Shown here piece after piece: positions 17,701 to 24,053 of a DNA stretch of 64,000 nt. The notes beneath the pieces are model-generated. The model did not search any database. It saw only the letters and a program-made list of their open reading frames with translations, and had not been told where the DNA came from. A program made the translations under genes and the position numbers. The stretch spans positions 8,136,163-8,200,162 of the forward strand of contig NZ_CP042425.1 of assembly GCF_008254045.1 (NCBI RefSeq), given 5' to 3'. Position 1 is the stretch's first letter. Each line of letters starts with the position of its first letter. Source of the DNA: Limnoglobus roseus (GTDB lineage: Bacteria > Planctomycetota > Planctomycetia > Gemmatales > Gemmataceae).

Positions 17701-18001
17701 CGGGAAGGCGTCGCTCACGGAGTTCCAGAACTTCCTCACCGTGCCGGCCCTGATGGGCACGGTGGGCGGCGCGGGGGTTTACGGCCAGGCCACCGCCCAA
17801 ATGGGCGTTAACAACTGGACCTCGTCCATGAGTTTCTTCCTGGGGCGGTCGCTACTGCTGATTCTCGAAGGGAAGATCGACGAGGCGAAAGGGCGACTCG
17901 ACCAGGCGATCCGCCCGGACAAGATCGCCGTTCCGGCGTACCTGCCGGAACGGGAACTCGCCGACCAGTACCTACGGATGATCGAGCACGCCCAGAAGTG
18001 A
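14708..18001 (+). CDS. Large polytopic membrane protein with TPR-like C-terminal domain
   Basis: A 1,097-aa protein that I cannot assign to a named family. After a Pro-rich N-terminus of about 40 residues there are about nine to ten hydrophobic segments (for example ALLVLTLVTAFLVASNIA, VIVVLKAVLFAATFGIVLLI, HILLWMAFAGLALMQYRLIL) up to about residue 420. A luminal or periplasmic-type soluble region follows, and then a C-terminal helical region of about 400 residues containing Ala/Glu/Gln-rich repeats of TPR character. The N-terminal layout, with a loop NNDQWLHYASGRALLNGEY, recalls GT-C-type glycosyltransferases and planctomycete TPR membrane proteins. The GTG at 14708 is chosen for its upstream GAGG; a GTG at 14681 is also in frame. 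Confidence 0.7.
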   Translation: MIVSSTAEQPVPPTDAPPVDLPPPPAPTVEQAAEWPSWVKSIDTALLVLTLVTAFLVASNIARNNDQWLHYASGRALLNGEYSLGSDPFSFATAGRTWVNHSWLSSVAAYLLYKADTTGFVIVVLKAVLFAATFGIVLLIRRPGQAIWPWAFATALAVVAAAPNSGLRPILLSAFFLALTLYLLLGRDWKTGTRFNLIALGVLSWVWASSDSWFFLGPLSVALTLAGEAVQRLLTKADDTDAPPIRSLAIALGVSVLAASLTPHHVRVWELPAELGFHLPADYKADRDLHTFTLSPLDRQSYISREDRGNSFSGYAFAALLVGGGIVLSLAGNFGKLRVTHILLWMAFAGLALMQYRLILLFSVAAVPLLALAMSGLIERIRLGPANGPRANLLLLLSRVGRIVAFPAALILVAAAYPGKLLPAVRHPSLVARVAWGVEPDPGLKRTAEMLNEWRASGKLPDDYHGLYLNFDLANYVAWFAPREKVFANGRFAFHAPELGAMIQGRRIFFHRSLEKPEPITAVEVANFRQTCAAHDITYLAYAGLDFVFTPVSTEPLFQLSNFQARYPLWHVDGRAIVLGDPNSKAFRPGVFAALAFDPVRLAFRSDLVPPVPQPPEPIRRVPAAEKTFLDAFLLDPVRVPPLGVIDAQIWANVGRSHGEEDYVSWANSWANVAGAVGHPFVAFRAALPGLQATYHPTDVSLAYQVMALRSVWRAIADDPDYAGSYTVLAALTASGQRGIPGFPPQLREKLHTAALRQYLERLPPPEDLTPSEAGQAFSTAFQLHLAFQPAPAGDPGQPQAPQLPEPAAEVLRIARRYLDRAGEQVSQDPKENEERRKAVEDNKKAIEARLQQMYTLMQPANDRFVNRYKGQDAAAQAQGAAREGLLVQALEKFNEAVNNKNLGPHPEQLMLLAVGVNIALGKLDDAEIDLRQAEEVLGEARGKGTGVPQNVLAQLQDFRMQLWHLRGNYVKLGEAMEQSTRLPTLSPAERAAVQAAAGKASLTEFQNFLTVPALMGTVGGAGVYGQATAQMGVNNWTSSMSFFLGRSLLLILEGKIDEAKGRLDQAIRPDKIAVPAYLPERELADQYLRMIEHAQK

Positions 18002-18009
18002 CACCCGGC

Positions 18010-18852
18010 CTACGTTTCCAGCCACGCGAGGAGGTCGCGTACGAACGGGTGGCCGGGCGGCTCGAACTCCAGCGTGTGGTGCGCCGCCGGGTACTCGAGA
18101 ACATGCTTCCGCTTGGCCGGGAACGCCTCGACGGCTCGCCGCGTGAGGGCGTTGTCGATCACACGGTCTTCGCCGGCCAACATCAATAGCGTCGGGAGCG
18201 TGACCCGCTTCGCGGCCCGCTTCAGGTACAAGTCGAGCGAAACGCTGCTGAACAGGAACCGGGCGGTGGCGAATCGCAAGTCGTGCGGTTCGTTTGCGAG
18301 GAACCGTTGCCAGTCCGGCGAGGCGGTGAACAACTCGGGATCGTTCAACGGGATCGGGAACAGCCGCGACGGGTTGCGAACGCGCGCACGGGCAATCGCG
18401 ATCCGTTGGCCTAGCGGCGGCGACACCTTCGGGCACAGCCCGGGGCAGAGCAGCGACAGCGAATCGACCAGCCCTGGCCGGCGATACTGCAACCCCACGG
18501 CCAACTTGCCGCCCCACGAGACGCCCGCGAGGTGCGTCGGCAGCCACGGCCGCGACTGTCGCAGTTCCAGAACGAACTCTGCGATGTCGTCGAGCAGACG
18601 GCGGAAGTTGGGTGTGTCCCCGCGGGCGGCGGTGTTGAGGCCGGACCCGCGGCGGTCCAGGAAGTCCACGTCGTACCCGGCCGCCGCGATCTCGGCACAC
18701 GACCGCCCGTACCACCCGCCGTGGCTGCGGATGCCGTGAACGAAGATGACTCGTCCTCGCGGCCGCCCCGTCGCCGGGTAGTGGCGATAGTACCAGCGAT
18801 AGCCATCCGACGAGCGGAACGTGCGGAGTTCGCACGGGAGTGGGTCGTTCAT
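18010..18852 (-). CDS. Alpha/beta hydrolase (monoglyceride lipase-like)
   Basis: A 280-aa serine hydrolase of the alpha/beta fold. The oxyanion region VIFVHGIRSHGGWYG is near residues 35-49, the nucleophile elbow GVSWGG near 110 (Ser in GxSxG), the acid in LMLAGEDRVIDN near 220, and the histidine in PAAHHTLEFE near 258. The layout and the early HGxxSHGGWY motif suggest the lysophospholipase/monoacylglycerol lipase subgroup (Hydrolase_4). No signal peptide is present, so a cytoplasmic enzyme is expected. It is convergent with the large membrane protein gene, 8 bp from its stop. The natural substrate cannot be told from the sequence. Confidence 0.85.
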   Translation of the reverse strand: MNDPLPCELRTFRSSDGYRWYYRHYPATGRPRGRVIFVHGIRSHGGWYGRSCAEIAAAGYDVDFLDRRGSGLNTAARGDTPNFRRLLDDIAEFVLELRQSRPWLPTHLAGVSWGGKLAVGLQYRRPGLVDSLSLLCPGLCPKVSPPLGQRIAIARARVRNPSRLFPIPLNDPELFTASPDWQRFLANEPHDLRFATARFLFSSVSLDLYLKRAAKRVTLPTLLMLAGEDRVIDNALTRRAVEAFPAKRKHVLEYPAAHHTLEFEPPGHPFVRDLLAWLET

Positions 18853-18872
18853 CCCGGACGTTTTAGAGAATG

Positions 18873-18900
18873 GAACCCCGGCGAGGATACGCCGGGGTTC
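18873..18900 (-). terminator. Hairpin after the metallopeptidase gene
   Basis: An 11-bp perfect stem (arms 18873-18883 and 18890-18900, GAACCCCGGCG and its complement) with the 6-nt loop AGGATA. It lies 7 bp beyond the stop of the minus-strand metallopeptidase. The following minus-strand bases are CATTCTCT after a short offset, so there is only a weak T tract. Confidence 0.55.
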
Positions 18901-18907
18901 GGAACGG

Positions 18908-20338
18908 TCAGAACAGATCGACCGGCGCGTGTGACGGCGTGCGGATCATCGACGCGATGTCGTAATTCAACCACGTCGGGCCGTCGATCGACGCGCCGTG
19001 TGTGACCACGGCATCCCAGTCAACTGCGTCGCTCGTGGTCACTTCCTGGTGTTCGCGGTTCGGCGTCGCGAAACGATCGCCGGGCGAATCCGACCCAATT
19101 GAGGCCGAGGGTGTGGAACCGGCAACGAGGTTGGCCGTACCACCGCCGCCCGTGCCGCCCGCGACCAGAGCCGCAGTGCCGGCCGGGGGCGTGTATGCGT
19201 CCGCGGCACCCAAGTTCACAGCATAGCCCATGTCCGCGAGTGCCCCGACCGTGACGCGGCTCAGCGGGTTGAACCCCGCGTTCAGGTAGCCGGTCATCAA
19301 CTCGTTGCCGAAGACGCTCTCCCGCCAGTGGCCGCCGGCCGTGCCCGACCCGCCCGAGTTCTCGACCGGCACACTCGCCCCCGACGTGCCGAAGATCGCG
19401 TTGTACTGGGCCGTCGCCTGCGCGCCGAGGAACCGGGGGTCCGTCGTGCCGATCCCCGACACCAACCCTTTTTGCTGCCAGATCGTTCCGATGCCGAGGA
19501 CGTGGCCCATTTCGTGAATCACGACCGACGCGAGTTGGCCGCTCGCTTCCAGTTGGGCAAGGTCCGCGGAATCGAACTGCATGGTGCCGTGGTAGGGCAA
19601 GTACGACCCGGCCCGGAGGCGGTCGGGCCCGGCCTGCCCGAGCACGCCGCCGGCCCCGTCGATGGCGACCGCCGACGCGGAAATCAGCACGTCGTCCACC
19701 ACCGTGCCGTTGTAATTCGCGTCCGGCAGGTCGCCGGTGATGACCTGCGACCACCGCGCCGCGGCCTGCTGGAAGGCGAACAGTTGGTTCGCGGTCAGGC
19801 CGTTAGTTTGCAGCGTGATGGAGAACCCGCCCGTCGTCGGTGGGGACGTGGGCGGTGGGGGGGGCGGCGGTGGAACGGTGGTCGCGGGGCCGTCGATGGC
19901 CCAAGTGTAGGTTCCGCCGGCCGTGCCGGTGTAGTTCGTCACGCCCAAGAGGTACGTTCCGGCGGAAAGGGTCCGCGTGAACCGACTGTCGTAGTTCGTG
20001 GAAGAAATGTCGTCGTTGTACGTGACCCGTTGGCCGGTCGAAGTGTACAGGCCGATCACCGTATCGAGGTTGCTCGTCGGCGTTGTGGCCGAGATGGTGA
20101 AACTGCCGCCGGTCGTGACCGTGAAGCGATACCAGTCCACTTCGGTCGTTGCCACGGACGCGGCCCCCGTGGCGTCGCCGGCCGTATTTAGCGTGACTGG
20201 CGTGTAGCTCGTGGGTACCGCGACGGCGCTCGGTGGGGTGCTTCCCCACGACGGCACGCATCGGTCTTCCAGCTCCTCGATTTGGAATTTCACCCTCAGA
20301 CTGCCACGACGTGCGCGCGCCTGCTCAAAAGTCATCAT
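18908..20338 (-). CDS. Extracellular leishmanolysin-like (M8-type) metallopeptidase with PPC domain
   Basis: A 476-aa protein. The N-terminus has no classic signal peptide but the motif IEELEDRCVPS (20-30), typical of planctomycete surface proteins. Residues about 60-150 form a pre-peptidase C-terminal (PPC) beta domain (VDWYRFTV, SAGTYLLGVTNY). A Pro-rich linker (155-168) leads to the catalytic domain. Zinc ligands H275 and H279 with catalytic E276 are in HEMGHVLGIG. Position 285, where metzincins such as matrixins have the third His, is Thr. Instead H337 in GGHWRESVFGNELMTG, 58 residues after H279, fits the leishmanolysin arrangement, with M348 as the Met-turn. AGGAG lies upstream of paired ATGs. 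The last 80 residues are low-complexity. Confidence 0.82.
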   Translation of the reverse strand: MMTFEQARARRGSLRVKFQIEELEDRCVPSWGSTPPSAVAVPTSYTPVTLNTAGDATGAASVATTEVDWYRFTVTTGGSFTISATTPTSNLDTVIGLYTSTGQRVTYNDDISSTNYDSRFTRTLSAGTYLLGVTNYTGTAGGTYTWAIDGPATTVPPPPPPPPTSPPTTGGFSITLQTNGLTANQLFAFQQAAARWSQVITGDLPDANYNGTVVDDVLISASAVAIDGAGGVLGQAGPDRLRAGSYLPYHGTMQFDSADLAQLEASGQLASVVIHEMGHVLGIGTIWQQKGLVSGIGTTDPRFLGAQATAQYNAIFGTSGASVPVENSGGSGTAGGHWRESVFGNELMTGYLNAGFNPLSRVTVGALADMGYAVNLGAADAYTPPAGTAALVAGGTGGGGTANLVAGSTPSASIGSDSPGDRFATPNREHQEVTTSDAVDWDAVVTHGASIDGPTWLNYDIASMIRTPSHAPVDLF

Positions 20339-20463
20339 CAGCTCCTGGGACAGATGGGATCGGACAGAATTGCGAGTGGGATAACCTTACCTGACAGCCT
20401 GAAGTGGTCGCAAGGGATAAATGGGTTGTGCGAGGTGGATGGCCGCAGATTGGGAAGTGATTT

Positions 20464-20494
20464 GAGAACCGCGACTGAAATCTTCGCGGTTCTC
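20464..20494 (-). terminator. Hairpin after cobL
   Basis: An 11-bp perfect stem (arms 20464-20474 and 20484-20494, core GAGAACCGCGA) with a 9-nt loop, 18 bp beyond the stop of minus-strand cobL. No T-tract follows. Confidence 0.5.
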
Positions 20495-20512
20495 CTCAAG
20501 CGTCCGACAAGG

Positions 20513-21757
20513 CTATCCTTTTCGTACCCGCAACAGGAACGTCGGGTTCACGGCCTCGAACCGGAGGCTCTCCATCTGCTCGACGCCGCGGGCGATGCTG
20601 ACGAGTTGCACGTCCACGGCCGTGGCGAGCCGCTTCATGGCCGCGTAGGTGGCCGAGAGCATTTCCAGCGTGCCGACGTTCACGACCAACCGCCCGCCCG
20701 ACCGGAGGACGGCGAACGCGGCTTCCAACAGCCGGGCGATTTCTCCGCCGTTGCCACCGATGAAAATGGCGTCCGGAGCGGGCAACCCACTGAAGATCGC
20801 CGGGGCGGTGCCGAAGATCGGCTTCACATTCTTGACGCCGAAGGTTTCGAGGTTGGCAGAGATCAGGTGGAAGTCGGCCGCGTCCTGCTCGATGGCGAAC
20901 ACCACGCCAGGGGCGACGAGGTTGGCGATCTCGATGCCGACCGACCCGCTGCCCGCGCCCACGTCCCAAGCCACGTCGCCGGGGTGCAGGTCGAGTTGCG
21001 CCAGTGCCAGCGAGCGAACCTCGGCCTGCGTGATAAGGCCGGACTTCGGCCGGCTTTGCGCGAACACGTCGTCGGGGTTGCCGAAGCGGGCGAGGGTCGA
21101 CACCGCCCGCGGCACGTCCGGGCGGTTCGGCTTGCGCTTCAAGATCAGGATGTTCAGCGGGTCGAACGTCATCCCCTGGATGTCGGTGAGTTCCCCCTGC
21201 GTGACGCGCTCGTCGCGACCGCCGAGGTTCTCACACACGGTCGCCCGGAAGTAGTCGATGCCGCGGGCGAGCAGTTCCCGTGCGATCCGCCCCGGTGGGT
21301 ACACGTCGCTGGTGAACAGGCCGACGGTTTCCGCCCCGCGAATCTTGTCCAGCACGTCGTCCAAGGACTTCGCGGACAGGTCGGTGAGGTAGGCGTCTTC
21401 CCACGTCTCCTTCACGCGGGCGAAGGCCAACTGCATGCTGCTGATGTGCGGCACGACTTCGAACAGGTCCGGCCCGACCTTGTCGCACAGGTAGCGGGCC
21501 GTGCCGTAGAAGAGCGGGTCGCCGACCGAAACGATGGCGATCTTCTGTTTGCCGACGGCGGCCTTGAGCCGCTCGACGACCGTCGGCAGGTCGGTGCCGA
21601 TGGTCACGCGCTCGGCCTTCAGTTCGGGCAGCAATCGCAGGGCCGCCTCGGAGCCGAAGAGCAGTTCCGCGTTAACCAGCCACTCACGCGACCGGGCCGT
21701 GACCCCGGCCAACCCGTCGGGACCAACGCCAAGAATCGGAATCTTCACTGCGGACAC
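20513..21757 (-). CDS. cobL: Precorrin-6Y C5,15-methyltransferase (decarboxylating), CbiE-CbiT fusion
   Basis: CobL methylates the corrin ring at C5 and C15 and decarboxylates the C12 acetate in cobalamin synthesis. The 414-aa protein has the fused layout: a CbiE-type tetrapyrrole methylase domain (about 1-205; ILGVGPDGLAG at 8-18, VSVGDPLFYGTARYL near 75) and a CbiT-type SAM methyltransferase domain (about 215-414; WDVGAGSGSVGIEIANL near 265, IFIGGNGGEIARLL near 320). No other cob/cbi gene and no recognisable cobalamin riboswitch is next to it, so the pathway genes must be elsewhere if they exist. It is divergent from the TPR gene. The stop is followed by a hairpin. Confidence 0.93.
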   Translation of the reverse strand: MSAVKIPILGVGPDGLAGVTARSREWLVNAELLFGSEAALRLLPELKAERVTIGTDLPTVVERLKAAVGKQKIAIVSVGDPLFYGTARYLCDKVGPDLFEVVPHISSMQLAFARVKETWEDAYLTDLSAKSLDDVLDKIRGAETVGLFTSDVYPPGRIARELLARGIDYFRATVCENLGGRDERVTQGELTDIQGMTFDPLNILILKRKPNRPDVPRAVSTLARFGNPDDVFAQSRPKSGLITQAEVRSLALAQLDLHPGDVAWDVGAGSGSVGIEIANLVAPGVVFAIEQDAADFHLISANLETFGVKNVKPIFGTAPAIFSGLPAPDAIFIGGNGGEIARLLEAAFAVLRSGGRLVVNVGTLEMLSATYAAMKRLATAVDVQLVSIARGVEQMESLRFEAVNPTFLLRVRKG

Positions 21758-21893
21758 GGCAACGCCTCGGGGGTGCGGGGAAACCTCTTCCTAGCGATTG
21801 TAGTTAAATGCCAATCCGGATGGCGTCCGGTTCTCGCCGTCGGTAGAATCGTTACCATCCGACCCTCTCGACCCGTACAGAAAGGATTTCGAT

Positions 21894-23204
21894 ATGCGTC
21901 GCTTTCCCCACCGGCTCTGGGCTTTCGGCCTGTCGGCCACGCTCCTCGGCGGCTTCACGGCCCCCACGCTGTTCGCGGCCCCGGCGGCGGAATTGACCGA
22001 AGAGCAACTCGTCGAGAAGGCCAAGAAGCTCAACAACGAGACGAAAACGCTCGAAGACGCCGACGCCAAGTTGAAGGAACTCGTCAAAGACAAGCCCGGC
22101 ACGGCCAAGCTCGTTAAGGCGGCGGCGAAGCTCCAGAAGGCGGCAAAGGAGGACAACAAGCCGTTCCGCTACTTCGCGACGCTGGTGCTGGCGAAGGCCG
22201 CCCACAACGTGAAGGACTACGACTCGGCCGAGGTCTTCTACAAGGCCTGTTCCGACATCGCCATCGACGACCTGCAATCGAGCGAGCACATCATCCGCGC
22301 GGTGGAAGGGCACCTCGATTTCCTGATGGCCCGCAAGAAGTACGACCAGATCGAAGAGTTGTGCGAGCGGGTCATGGCCATCAACGGCGACGATTCGCTG
22401 AAGCAGTTCAGCTTGATCGAAGTCATGAGCCAACTGCTCATGGCCCAGTCGCGGAAGGGGCAGACCGACAAGGCGGTGGCGACGGCGGACAAGCTCATCA
22501 AGCAGTTCGACGGCAACTTTATCTTCCGCCAATTGAAGGCCCGCGTGCTGACCGACGCCGAGAAGTACGAGGACGCGATCAAGGAGTACGAGGCCGCCGT
22601 CGATGCCGTCCAGGACAACGAGAACTTGAAGAAGGACCAGAAGGAGCGGATCGTCCGCGGCACCAAGTACGCCATCAGCGGCATCTACGTGCTGCAAAAC
22701 AAGATCGACGAGGGGACCAAAATCCTCCGCGAACTTGTGAAGGAAGACCCGGAGAACGCGACGTTCAAGAACGACCTCGGGTTCATCATGTGCGACAACG
22801 ACAAGAACCTGGAAGAGTCCGAGAAACTGATCCGCGACGCCATCGCCCTGGACCTGAAGGCCCGCGAAAAGGCGGCCGAAGAAGGGAAGATCGGCAAGGA
22901 CGAGGCGAAGAAGGCGAACTCCGCGTACATCGACAGCCTCGGCTGGGTGCTGTTCAAGAACAAGAAGTACGAAGAGGCGTTGAAGAACCTCCTCGAATCG
23001 GCCGGCAGCGACGACGAAGAGAGCAACCACATCGAAATTTGGGACCACGTTGGCGACTGCTACGCGGCGATGGGCAAGAAGAAGGAAGCCCTGGAGACGT
23101 ACCAGAAGGGGCTGAAGATGGAAGACGTGACAAAGAAGGACGGCGAACGCCGCAAGAAGGTCACGGAGAAGGTGAAGAAGTTGAAAGCCGAACTGTCGAA
23201 GTAA
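21894..23204 (+). CDS. Secreted tetratricopeptide-repeat protein
   Basis: A 436-aa protein with a signal peptide (RLWAFGLSATLLGGFTAPTLFA, quoted in part) followed by a Lys/Glu/Ala-rich helical protein. TPR-type units are visible, for example DYDSAEVFYKAC, KYEDAIKEYEAAVD, SLGWVLFKNKKYEEALKNLL and VGDCYAAMGKKKEALETYQK, the last three being the best-formed. The ATG at 21894 has AAAGGA upstream at good spacing. TPR proteins act as protein-interaction scaffolds; the partner is unknown. A large hairpin separates it from the convergent aat gene. Confidence 0.82.
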   Translation: MRRFPHRLWAFGLSATLLGGFTAPTLFAAPAAELTEEQLVEKAKKLNNETKTLEDADAKLKELVKDKPGTAKLVKAAAKLQKAAKEDNKPFRYFATLVLAKAAHNVKDYDSAEVFYKACSDIAIDDLQSSEHIIRAVEGHLDFLMARKKYDQIEELCERVMAINGDDSLKQFSLIEVMSQLLMAQSRKGQTDKAVATADKLIKQFDGNFIFRQLKARVLTDAEKYEDAIKEYEAAVDAVQDNENLKKDQKERIVRGTKYAISGIYVLQNKIDEGTKILRELVKEDPENATFKNDLGFIMCDNDKNLEESEKLIRDAIALDLKAREKAAEEGKIGKDEAKKANSAYIDSLGWVLFKNKKYEEALKNLLESAGSDDEESNHIEIWDHVGDCYAAMGKKKEALETYQKGLKMEDVTKKDGERRKKVTEKVKKLKAELSK

Positions 23205-23220
23205 CACCCTTCTGCTGACC

Positions 23221-23266
23221 GCGTAGTGGGTCGGCCAACGGCCGACCGTTGGCCGACCCGCTACGC
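23221..23266. terminator. 21-bp hairpin between convergent TPR and aat genes
   Basis: Inverted repeat with 21-bp arms at 23221-23241 and 23246-23266 and a 4-nt loop. The only non-Watson-Crick pair is T23227 opposite G23260. Each arm also contains part of a smaller palindrome (GGTCGGCC-AAC-GGCCGACC), so it can fold in more than one way. It starts 16 bp after the TPR stop and ends 10 bp before the aat stop. On the plus strand AATTTTAC follows shortly. It probably ends transcription from both sides. Confidence 0.65.
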
Positions 23267-23276
23267 GAGAACAATT

Positions 23277-23936
23277 TTACACGAACCGCACGTGCGACTT
23301 GTTGACGGCTTTCCGCAAGCGGTGCAGGTACTCGGTCCGAGAGATTTCCGTCGCTCCCATCCGCTCGGTGTGATCGGTGGTCATCTGCACGTCGAACAGT
23401 TCGTAGCCGCGTTCGCGGAGGTGTTGCAAAAGCGAGACGAGCGCGACCTTCGACCCGTCGGTCACGCGGTGGAACATCGACTCGCCGGCGAAGAACGTCC
23501 CGACGCCGACGCCGTAGATGCCGCCCGCGAGGTCGTCGCCGACCCACACCTCCAGGCTGTGCGCATGCCCGAGGCGGTGGAGTTGCGAGTACGCCTTCAC
23601 CATGCCGTCCGTCACCCACGTCCCTTCCGGCCGCCGCTCCCCGCACTCGCGCATGACCATCTCGAAGCACTGGTCGATGGTGACGTGGAACTTCCCGCTC
23701 CGCATCGTGCGGGCCAGGCTGCGGGAGACGTGCAGGTTCGCGAACTCGATGACCGCCCGCGGGTCGGGCGACCACCAGAGGATCGGGTCGTCGTCGTTAA
23801 ACCACGGGAAGACGCCGTCGGTGTAGGCTTTCAACAGGGTCGAGGGGGTCAAATCGCCCCCCACGCCGACCAACCCCTCCCCGTCGGCCAAATCGGGAGG
23901 GATCCACGGCCGGTCGTCGTGCGTGCTGGCTTTCAT
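23277..23936 (-). CDS. aat: Leucyl/phenylalanyl-tRNA--protein transferase
   Basis: Aat transfers Leu or Phe from aminoacyl-tRNA to the N-terminus of proteins starting with Arg or Lys, making N-degrons for ClpS-ClpAP. The protein is 219 aa from the ATG at 23936, in line with the family. Motifs are LVGVGGDLTPSTLLKAYTDG, VFPWFNDDDPILWWSPDPRA, GTWVTDGMVKAYSQLHRLGH, HSLEVWVGDDLAGGIYGV and FFAGESMFHRVTDGSKVAL. A longer in-frame reading to 23999 adds 21 residues that do not look family-like. The convergent TPR gene lies across a strong hairpin. Confidence 0.93.
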   Translation of the reverse strand: MKASTHDDRPWIPPDLADGEGLVGVGGDLTPSTLLKAYTDGVFPWFNDDDPILWWSPDPRAVIEFANLHVSRSLARTMRSGKFHVTIDQCFEMVMRECGERRPEGTWVTDGMVKAYSQLHRLGHAHSLEVWVGDDLAGGIYGVGVGTFFAGESMFHRVTDGSKVALVSLLQHLRERGYELFDVQMTTDHTERMGATEISRTEYLHRLRKAVNKSHVRFV

Positions 23937-24053
23937 GCGGGCCACAACTCCAGGCGGACGGCCGTCCCGGGCGAACGGCTTTCCCACCCATCTTAACACG
24001 CCCCGCCCGCGGACAAAAGTGGCCCGCCCGCCGTTTCGGCCGTCAAACTTGTG

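Noticed and set aside
18908..20338. Matrixin (M10) assignment of the metallopeptidase
   Set aside because: The third His of HExxHxxGxxH is Thr; the downstream HWRE and NELMTG motifs fit the leishmanolysin type better.
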